Source: VXPW01 sp965115815 (lineage in GTDB: Bacteria > Pseudomonadota > Alphaproteobacteria > TMED109). Taken from it: DNA of 64,000 bases. Location: contig OZ220465.1 of NCBI GenBank assembly GCA_965115815.1, forward strand, positions 930,001 to 994,000, written 5' to 3'. The translations under genes and the position numbers were made by a program. The notes under the pieces are model-generated. The model had not been told where the DNA came from. It saw only the letters and a program-made list of their open reading frames with translations, and did not search any database. This document shows positions 58,101-64,000 of this stretch, one piece after another. Each line of letters opens with the position of its first letter. Position 1 is the stretch's first letter.

Positions 58101-58780
58101 TTTGCCTGTACATCTTTGTTTCTCGCGAGCTTGTCGAGCCTGGCCAACGCGAAGTCATTTTCGAGAAACCAGTTGCCGGTTCGGGCCGCCTCCAGCTTGT
58201 CGTTCGTCATGATCTCGAAATTGAGACCGAACCGGCGATAGAGTTCGTCCTGCCATTGCTCGACAAGACTGCCGGGGCACACTACGAGGCATCGTCCCAA
58301 GTCTCCCCGGGCGATCAACTCCTTGATGAGCAGGCCGGCCATGATGGTCTTGCCTGCGCCCGGATCGTCGGCGAGGAGGAAACGAAGCGGCTGCTTTGGC
58401 AGCATAGCTTCGTACACGGCTGTAATCTGGTGGGGCAACGGCTCCACCAGCGAGGTGTGCACTGCGAGCATCGGATCGAACAAGTGGGCGAGGCGGATGC
58501 GGTGCGCTTCGGAAACCAGACGATAAAGGGCACCGTCGCCGTCGAATCTCCATGGACGGCCTTGCGCAACGAGCTCCAATCGCGCCTCGTCGTCGCGGTA
58601 CAGAACCGCCTCGTCGACCGTGCCGGACGCCGATCGGTAGAGCAGGGTCAGCGCGTTCTCGCCGTGCCACGTTATCCCGACCACCTTAACGGTTTCCGCC
58701 GTGCGAATCCCATGGACGGCGCACTCGGGCTTGAGATCTTCCAGCTTCAAGGCAGGTACCGTATCCTCAAGTGTTTCCAA
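55187..58780 (-). CDS. SNF2-type helicase with C-terminal DUF3883-like domain (defence)
   Basis: 1197 residues. Helicase motifs: I LLADDPGAGKTIMAGLLIKE (Lys144), II VICDEAHKMSA (Asp241), III LLMTATPHNGKETD, V LLATDAAGEGINLQRAHL, VI RLEQRFGRIHRIGQTEV. A long coiled insertion (about 440-500) separates the two RecA lobes. The C-terminal GYDIESRVPETGKLRFIEVK followed by GR is a DUF3883-type restriction-like fold (D...E-x-K). With the methylase and DUF499 ATPase it forms a helicase-methylase-ATPase defence set. It is the first gene of that minus-strand group; no clear promoter upstream. Confidence 0.9.
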   Translation of the reverse strand: METLEDTVPALKLEDLKPECAVHGIRTAETVKVVGITWHGENALTLLYRSASGTVDEAVLYRDDEARLELVAQGRPWRFDGDGALYRLVSEAHRIRLAHLFDPMLAVHTSLVEPLPHQITAVYEAMLPKQPLRFLLADDPGAGKTIMAGLLIKELIARGDLGRCLVVCPGSLVEQWQDELYRRFGLNFEIMTNDKLEAARTGNWFLENDFALARLDKLARNKDVQAKLSARDCGYDLVICDEAHKMSATFFGGEIRYTKRYRLGQLLSGITRHFLLMTATPHNGKETDFQLLLALLDGDRFEGRFRDGVHRIDVTDMMRRMVKENLLKFDGRPLFPERRASSIPYKLTDDEAQLYHAVTEYVQEEFNRAEALQNDKRAGTVGFALTVLQRRLASSPEAIHQSLMRRRNRLESRLHEVQVMQRGGALASDARSFALNAEDLEDLEDAPEDEVEAAERGVLDEATAASTIAELEAEIESLKKLQAMAAAIRRAGSDTKWRELSELLDAILLRQDPGLFSGERDRSRADSKRPIPKASSQQKLVIFTEHRDTLNYLTNRIETLLGKPEAVVWIHGSMGRQQRRRAQEAFLHDPKVQVLLATDAAGEGINLQRAHLMVNYDLPWNPNRLEQRFGRIHRIGQTEVCHLWNLVAEETREGDVFRRLLDKLDQARSALGGHVFDVLGRLQFDGKSLSALLIEAVRYGDRPEVRERLEQTVSEAVDRERIQELIEERALVQDVMDTSKVANAREELERAQARRLQPFYIESFFLEAFRVLGGAAREREPRRYQVSHVPAAVRSRDHEIGLGDPVLRRYERIAFEKKLLTPPDNPPAAFVCPGHPLLGAVIDLVLERHGELLKRGAVLVDDRENGEEPRILFALEHVIQDGGRGSAGEARVVSQRMLYVEMDGRGNRRHLHNAPYLDYRPLGNEDPDVGDILARPELQWVSRELENEAHEEAIAHVVPGHVAEVRARRQESIAKTRAAVRDRLTKEIAHWYRRAEQLRFEEGAGKPGVRLNSGEARRRAETLEQRRQARLTQLDQEEQLSALPPRVLGAAVVVPAGLIARINDHVPGKAVETQESAARARGIVMEVEKGLGFVPKDRELERLGYDIESRVPETGKLRFIEVKGRVSGAKTISVTRNEVLTALNALDDYILAIVEFSDEHEHRVHYVRQPFEQKPDWAATSVNYSMDDLIARAEAPS

Positions 58781-59391
58781 AATACATGCCGAAGGGTACG
58801 GATAAGGAACACGCTGCGCAACTCCCGCGGCGCCGTCCGCGCCTTCGGTTATGCATGGACTATATCAAAACTCTCATGTGTCCGTGACCTGCCCCCGCCT
58901 GCGCCGACACACCGCCCGGCGTCATCAACAAGAGGAGGAGTCTGGCCGGGAGCGGAACGGCGGTCGCGCTCCCGAGGAAGTCGCAGCCGTCTTCCCTTTC
59001 GCCTGACCATGAGGAGCACGGCACGATGCAGGCGGCACTCGCACCGCGCGGGGCGACGCACGCCCCTTTCTCACCCACTTCGTCGGTAGTGGCCTCGACG
59101 ACGAACGCTACGTCATTCAGCGATACCTGTCCCGAGCCTTTCAACCATGTCAGGTTGAAAGGCTCGGGACGGGATCGCAGAGGGACGAGAGGACGAAGGT
59201 TCTGCGCGGGACGCAGTGACGATGCTCCGCCCGGGCTGCCGTGACGGACCCTGCGCCGCAACGTCGCTCGACGTATTCGTCACTCGACGTATTCGTCAGG
59301 ATGTCCCCCGAACGGAATCGACCGAAGTCCCGACAGCCTGACGGGACTTCGGGCTGCAGGCACTCCTGGTCGTGACCCTGTCCTTCGTCCC
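58781..59391. other. Non-coding stretch with a perfect hairpin
   Basis: No supported gene between the helicase start and the conserved leader of nuclease copy 7. It must hold the helicase promoter on the minus strand. Confidence 0.4.
59129..59170. repeat. Perfect 18-bp inverted repeat
   Basis: GTCCCGAGCCTTTCAACC at 59129-59146 pairs with its exact complement at 59153-59170 across a 6-base loop ATGTCA. There is no T-run after it. A related arm-plus-loop sequence occurs at 41134-41161. Confidence 0.8.
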
Positions 59392-59526
59392 TTGCTCATG
59401 GACCGGCAGGCGGATAGCGTGGCCGTGCGTTCGGCGCGTCCGTTCCGGGACCTTCGGAGCCGCGACCGGGGACGTCCCGCACTCCCCGCTTGGCCGCAGG
59501 TGCCGTCGCCGCGAAGGGAGAGACCG

Positions 59527-61092
59527 ATGCCCCGCCGCCTTCTTCCGATCGGGATCCAGGACTTTCCGACGATCCGAAGCGAGGACTTCTACTATGTCGA
59601 CAAGACGTCGCTCGTCCGGCGACTGGTGGACGAAGGGCGCCACTATTTCCTGTCCCGTCCGCGCCGCTTCGGCAAGAGCCTGCTGCTCGACACGCTGGAA
59701 TCGCTGTTCGCCTGTCGCGAGCCCCTGTTCCGGGGCCTGGACATCCATCCCCACTGGGACTGGTCGTCGCCGCATCCGGTGGTGCGGCTGAGCTTCGATG
59801 GCAAGTACGACGAACCCGGGGACATCGAGCGCAACGTCCTCAACCAGCTGGCAATCATCGAACATGGCGCCGGCCTCGACCAGGTACCGGCTGTCAGCAC
59901 GGGTCCGGAGCGCTTGCAGAATGTCCTCTATCACCTGCACGGCGCCACCGGCCGGCCGGTCGTGGTGCTGGTGGACGAGTACGACAAGCCGATCCTCGAC
60001 ATGCTCCACGATCCGGAGCGCGCGACGGCCAACCGGGACTACCTGCGCGGCCTCTACGGCATCGTCAAGGGCAGCGCCCGCCATGTCCGCTTCGTCTTCG
60101 TCACCGGGGTCAGCATGTTCTCGAAGGTCAGTCTGTTCTCGGGGCTCAACAATCTGAAGGACATCAGCCTCGATCCGCGTTTCGCCACGATCTGCGGCTA
60201 CCGCGAGGAGGACCTGGACCGGGTGTTCGGGCCCGAACTGGCCGGGCTGGACCGCGACGAGATCCGCACCTGGTACAACGGCTACCACTGGCGGGGCGGG
60301 GAGCGGGTTTACAATCCTTACGATGTGCTCCTGCTGTTCGACCATCGGGAATTCCGAGACTACTGGTTCGAGACCGGATCGCCGGACTTCCTGTTCCGGA
60401 TGCTGATGGAGAAGTCCGTGAGCCCGATGGAACTGGAAGGGCGGTTGGCGGACATGTCACGGGTCTCGAAGTTCGAGGTCGGCGCCATCGACATCGACGC
60501 ACTGCTGTTCCAGGCCGGATATCTGACCATCGCGGGGGAGGAGAAACGGGGCCACAGGATCCTCTACCGGCTGGACTATCCCAACCTCGAGGTTCGGCTC
60601 AGCCTGAACGACGGGCTGCTCGCGTGGTTGGGGCAGAACGATTCCGATCCGCCGGAGCGGGGGCGGGAATTCTGCGCGTTGCTGGAGGCGCACGACTTCG
60701 CGGGCTTCGGCGAGCAACTCCGCGCCTGGCTCGCGGGGATCCCGTACCAATGGCATGCGAAGGGCGACCTGGCGCGCTACGAGGCCTGGTATGCGGGCCT
60801 CCTCTACATGTGCCTGCGCGCGGCCGGGGCGGATCTCAGCGCGGAGGAAGCCTCCCATCGCGGCCGTGCGGACCTGGTGGTGCGTCTCGGCGGTCAGGTC
60901 TTCGTGCTGGAGTTCGAGATGGCCGACGGCGAGGAGGGCGCCGCTGTCGCGCTGGATGCGGCGATGGCGCAGATGCGCGCGCGGGGCTATGCGGAGACCT
61001 ACCGCGGCCACGACGGCCCGGTCCACCTGATTGGCGTGGCCTGCGGGCGCGAGGCGCGGAACCTTCTCGATATCCGCGCCGAACCCGCATGA
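59527..61092 (+). CDS. AAA-ATPase-like/PD-(D/E)XK fusion, copy 7, nuclease Lys replaced
   Basis: 521 residues, about 19 kb from the array. The ATPase motifs are intact (RRFGKSLLL, VVVLVDEYDKPIL). The nuclease motif reads FVLEFEM instead of FVLEFKM: Lys464 is changed to Glu by AAG to GAG, which should abolish metal-dependent cleavage. Mosaic type: alpha block, LLLFDHREF, LLAWLGQNDSDPP, with its own N-terminal variants (MPRRLLPIG, LVRRLVDEG, CREPLFRGLDIH). It has the same spacer-type leader with a GGGAGAGACCG ribosome-binding site. Confidence 0.88.
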   Translation: MPRRLLPIGIQDFPTIRSEDFYYVDKTSLVRRLVDEGRHYFLSRPRRFGKSLLLDTLESLFACREPLFRGLDIHPHWDWSSPHPVVRLSFDGKYDEPGDIERNVLNQLAIIEHGAGLDQVPAVSTGPERLQNVLYHLHGATGRPVVVLVDEYDKPILDMLHDPERATANRDYLRGLYGIVKGSARHVRFVFVTGVSMFSKVSLFSGLNNLKDISLDPRFATICGYREEDLDRVFGPELAGLDRDEIRTWYNGYHWRGGERVYNPYDVLLLFDHREFRDYWFETGSPDFLFRMLMEKSVSPMELEGRLADMSRVSKFEVGAIDIDALLFQAGYLTIAGEEKRGHRILYRLDYPNLEVRLSLNDGLLAWLGQNDSDPPERGREFCALLEAHDFAGFGEQLRAWLAGIPYQWHAKGDLARYEAWYAGLLYMCLRAAGADLSAEEASHRGRADLVVRLGGQVFVLEFEMADGEEGAAVALDAAMAQMRARGYAETYRGHDGPVHLIGVACGREARNLLDIRAEPA

Positions 61093-61410
61093 GAGCGGGA
61101 TCCCTACAGGAATCCGGTTGCGTCGACGGAACTCGACCTCGACGGGTGATTGGAAGCCGGCGTCCGGTCCGGCCCCCGTTCGTCCAACGAATTGCCGTGG
61201 CCGATGCATCCGGTGATCGGTGCGGCGGCCGTCCGGATCGGACCCCGGGCGAGAGGATGGGATCGGGCGGTCGTCCGCACCCGGGGATGACCGAGGGCAT
61301 TGCCGATTCTCGTAGGACTCTGGCTGCGTCGTTGATCGGGTCCGATGCGGGTGGGCATCTTCCGTCGCGGTCGCGGTTCGGAACCGGGCCCGCCGTGGCA
61401 GGGTCCGGAC

Positions 61411-61794
61411 ATGAGTGACGGCAAGCCGCGCGAGGTCAACCAGACGCCGGAAGAAGTCGCCCGCGACCGGATCGACGACCGGCTGCGAACTGCGGGATGG
61501 CAGGTACAGGACCGGGACACGCTCGACCTCGACGCGGGCCCCGGCGTTGCGGTGCGCGAGTACCCGACCGACATCGGCCCCGCCGACTACGTGCTCTTCG
61601 CCGGCCGGCGGGCCGTCGGCGTCATCGAGGCCAAGCCGGACAGCTGGGGCGTCAGGCTCACCACGGTCGAAGAGCAGTCATCAGGCTACGCCCGCGCCCG
61701 GCTCAAGTGGGTTTCCGATACCGCGCCGCTGCCCTTTCTCTACGAGAGCACCGGGGAGATCACGCGGTTCACGAACGGGCTTGATCCCGAACCG
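61411..61794 (+). pseudogene. hsdR: Type I restriction subunit HsdR, N-terminal fragment
   Basis: About 128 codons: RDRIDDRLRTAGWQVQDRDT, VAVREYPTDIGPADYVLFAG, RRAVGVIEAKPDSWGVRLTT, VEEQSSGYARARLKW. This is the HSDR_N nuclease domain, with the PD-(D/E)XK residues visible as ADYVLF and EAK. After about 61794 the frame passes into unrelated HsdM sequence out of frame, so the helicase body is deleted. ATG 61411. Confidence 0.75.
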
Positions 61795-62552
61795 CGCTCC
61801 CGGGCGCGCTCGTCTCCCCGCCCTCGGAGACCTGCGACTACGTGCTCGCCAACCCGCCCTTCGGCAAGAAGAGCTCGATGAGCTTCACCAACGCCGACGG
61901 GGAGCAGGAGACCGACGACCTGACCTACAATCGGCAGGACTTCTGGGCGACGACATCGAACAAACAGCTCAATTTCGTCCAGCACATCCGGACGATGCTG
62001 AAGACGACCGGCTGCGCGGCCGTCGTGGTGCCCGACAACGTGCTGTTCGAGGGCGGGGCGGGCGAGACGATCCGGCGGAAACTGCTGCACACCACCGACC
62101 TGCACACGATCCTGCGGCTGCCGACGGGCATCTTCTACGCCCAGGGCGTCAAGGCCAATGTCGTCTTCTTCGACAACCGCCCGGCGAGTCCCGAGCCGCA
62201 GACGTCGAAGGTCTGGTACTACGACTACCGCACCAACGTGCATCACACGCTCAAGCAGAAGCCGTTGACCGATGCCCACCTCGAGGACTTCGTGGCCTGC
62301 TACAGCCCCGGAAACCGCCATGTTCGGCAGGAGACCTGGAGCGAGGAATCCCCGGACGGCCGATGGCGTGCCTGGCCGCGCGAGGAACTGCTGCAACGCG
62401 ACAAGGCGAGTCTCGACGTGTTCTGGCTCAAGGACGCCGCCATGACCGATTTCGACAACCTGCCGGAGCCGGAAGTGCTCGCGGCCGAAATCGTCGAGAA
62501 TCTTCGCTCGGCGTTGCGCCACTTCGAGGCGGTGAGCGGGGGTTCGTCGTAG
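61795..62552 (+). pseudogene. hsdM: Type I methyltransferase HsdM, C-terminal fragment
   Basis: It starts inside the gene at LVSPPSETCDYVLANPPFGK, containing the N6-adenine methylase motif NPPF, then KQLNFVQHIRTMLKTTGCAA, VVVPDNVLFEGGAGETIRRK and RLPTGIFYAQGVKANVVFFD, ending with LRHFEAVSGG. The SAM-binding N-terminal half is missing. It is fused to the HsdR fragment by a deletion near 61795. Normal order is hsdM-hsdS-hsdR, so a rearrangement, not a simple deletion, is needed. Confidence 0.75.
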
Positions 62553-63184
62553 GATCGTTCCCGGCGGGAGGACGACACCCGGGACGGAGGCGTCCGGAAT
62601 GCCGTCTCCGGCCTCGGGCGTGACTCCGGCATGCAGCATGTGCAGGTCGTCGGCCTCGGCCGACCCGGCAGCATCGGCCGTGCGGGTGTCGTCGTCGCAG
62701 GACCGCTCGGAGCCGGTACCTTCCGGGAACGCAGGAACAGCGAACCGGCGGACTTGGACTTGACCGGGCTCGTGCCGGAGCCCGTTGGCAGGAATGCGCG
62801 GATCCCGCGACGCGGCATGCTGCCCGCGCCGGGACGCGGAGGTTCGGCCTGCCGATCGGCAGGCTGCCCCCGGGGACCGTCGCTTCGATGCTTCGGGCCG
62901 GAGCCCGCCGCGCCCTCGTCGCCGGATGAATCCGGAACCGTCACGGATCGGGTAGTCGTGGACGTGACCTCCCGCGTGCCTGCGGTTGAGGATGGATCCC
63001 CCACCGGCAGAGCGGTACCCGTCTCGGACCTTGCAGGCGGGAACGTGCGGCAGCAGCCGATGAGACCGATCCGACCATCGGCCCCGCTTCGGGGCCGGAT
63101 CGCCGGTCTCGAAGCCGGACGTACCGAAACGGTCGCCGCCGCGATGCGGCCGTCGCCGAGCGAGACCCGGCCGGGGGGAACGCG
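62553..63184. other. 632-bp GC-rich stretch, nothing recognised
   Basis: Open frames exist on both strands but carry no recognisable domain or start signal. It could be degraded intron or accessory sequence. Confidence 0.35.
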
Positions 63185-63290
63185 CCGGGCCGTACCGCTT
63201 GTACGAGCCGGTCGGAAGGGACCGGATGTCCGAATACGGGCGTGTCCGTCCCTGCAGGAGGAAGCTCGGCAACGACCCTCCTGCCGGGCT
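63185..63290 (+). mobile_element. Relic of a group II intron 3' end (domains V-VI)
   Basis: It aligns with the 3' ends of the introns at 15787-19831: GGACCGGATGTCCGAATACG, GGCGTGTCC, then CTCGGCAACGACCCTCCTGC. Both hairpins can still form. No maturase or 5' end lies nearby. Confidence 0.6.
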
Positions 63291-63302
63291 TCCGCCATCC
63301 CG

Positions 63303-63331
63303 TTGACACGCCCCCGCCTCCGGGCTAGAAA
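63303..63331 (+). promoter_or_regulatory. Sigma-70-type promoter of rplM-rpsI
   Basis: TTGACA at 63303-63308, a 17-bp spacer, and TAGAAA at 63326-63331, about 70 bp before the rplM start. Confidence 0.65.
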
Positions 63332-63406
63332 TCGATGCCGTGCCGCGGGCGGCCGGTTCGGCCTGCCGGCGCGCCCGGTCCGCTCCATGCCCCCGGAACG
63401 TGTTCC

Positions 63407-63880
63407 ATGCGTACCTATACCGCCCGTCCGGCGGAGATTCAGCGTGCTTGGCATCTGGTCGATGCCGACCGGGCCGTCCTCGGACGGCTGGCCAGCCTGA
63501 TCGCCAATCGCCTGCGGGGCAAGCACAAGGCGATGTACACGCCGCACTTGGATTGCGGGGACAATATTGTCGTGATCAATGCCGAGAAAGTGGCGCTGAC
63601 CGGCGTCAAGGCCCGAGACAAGCAGCATTACTGGCATACCGGGTTTCCCGGCGGGATCCGGTCCCGGCGGTACGGAGCGCTGCTCGCGGGCGCGCGTCCG
63701 GAACGGGTGATCGAACTCGCCGTGCGGCGGATGATCCCGAGGGGGCCACTCGGCCGGGCCCAGATGCGCAAGCTGCACGTCTACGCGGGCCCCGACCACC
63801 CACATGCCGCACAGCAACCGGAACCGGTGGACCTGGCGGCCCTGAACCGGAAGAACCTGCGGCGATCGTCCGATGACTGA
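63407..63880 (+). CDS. rplM: 50S ribosomal protein uL13
   Basis: 157 residues, an early-assembly protein of the large subunit. Recognised by AEIQRAWHLVDADRAVLGRL, GDNIVVINAEKVALTGVKAR, HYWHTGFPGGIRSRRY, MIPRGPLGRAQMRKLHVYAG, and the tail HPHAAQQPEPVDL. ATG 63407 gives the usual alphaproteobacterial length. The stop overlaps the rpsI start by eight bases. Confidence 0.97.
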   Translation: MRTYTARPAEIQRAWHLVDADRAVLGRLASLIANRLRGKHKAMYTPHLDCGDNIVVINAEKVALTGVKARDKQHYWHTGFPGGIRSRRYGALLAGARPERVIELAVRRMIPRGPLGRAQMRKLHVYAGPDHPHAAQQPEPVDLAALNRKNLRRSSDD

Positions 63881-64000
63881 CACGTTCCCCTCCGATGCGA
63901 CCGCAGCCCCCGCACCGACGGCGTCCCCGGGCAAGACGAGAAGCTACGGCACCGGTCGACGCAAGAGTTCGGTGGCGCGGGTCTGGGTGACGGCCGGCAA
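63873..64000 (+). CDS. rpsI: 30S ribosomal protein uS9, 5' part
   Basis: The first 42 codons only; the gene runs off the window. After an N-terminal extension (MTDTFPSDATAAPAPTASPG) the conserved start SYGTGRRKSSVARVWVTAG is clear. Genes rplM and rpsI form the universal operon for L13 and S9. Confidence 0.95.
   Translation, partial: MTDTFPSDATAAPAPTASPGKTRSYGTGRRKSSVARVWVTAG

Noticed and set aside
59129..59170. Rho-independent terminator
   Set aside because: No T-run on either side, and it lies upstream of both neighbouring genes.

Overview
The window is a GC-rich bacterial chromosome segment, most likely from an alphaproteobacterium. The main reason is an Irr-type Fur-family regulator at 1214-1657, a regulator known from that class. 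The lipid A/Kdo genes show a Gram-negative envelope. It starts inside an ISAs1 transposase remnant and ends inside rpsI. No tRNA, rRNA, CRISPR array or replication origin was seen.

Region 1 (1-12 kb) is mostly ordinary core genome. It holds two IS remnants, irr divergent from an MFS transporter, a DinF-like MATE exporter, a quinone-oxidoreductase-like enzyme divergent from a sterol-desaturase/Nudix pair, an overlapping envelope operon waaA-lpxK-lpxL, and a DUF2244 membrane protein.

Region 2 (12-29 kb) is a nested mobile-element graveyard. An IS630 derivative truncates an AT-rich DUF932-like gene. A 197-bp MITE lies beside an ISNCY-like element. That element is split by an IS66 element, which is itself split by two head-to-tail group II introns. 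Next come an IS630 with a frameshifted transposase and a second copy of the 197-bp MITE, interrupted by another IS66 and by a 2.34-kb DDE element. Target-site duplications (GCCCAAAC, CATATGAC, ATATT, TA) and exact length bookkeeping support the nesting order.

Region 3 (29-40 kb) is a head-to-tail array of six 521-codon genes for AAA-ATPase-like/PD-(D/E)XK nuclease fusions. The unit is about 1.8 kb. One copy is broken by a double-MITE insertion, and the copies are mosaics of alternative sequence blocks. A seventh copy, with Glu in place of the nuclease Lys, lies at 59.5-61.1 kb.

Region 4 (41-59 kb) is a defence island. A SNF2-type helicase (DUF3883-like tail), a DUF1156 adenine methylase and a DUF499 ATPase with an N-terminal HEPN-like motif all lie on the minus strand. 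This is the gene set of helicase-methylase-ATPase (HMA-like) systems. A plus-strand block interrupts it between methylase and ATPase: two translationally coupled tyrosine recombinases, a second, IS-broken DUF1156 methylase sharing a 780-bp near-identical inverted repeat with the intact one, and a decayed hicBA pair. The inverted pair beside recombinases suggests possible target-specificity shuffling.

Region 5 (61-64 kb) holds a deletion-fused type I restriction-modification remnant (hsdR 5' part to hsdM 3' part), a group II intron 3'-end relic, and the rplM-rpsI ribosomal operon with a clear promoter. Copy 6 and copy 7 of the nuclease family, with homologous downstream flanks, form direct repeats around the whole defence island.
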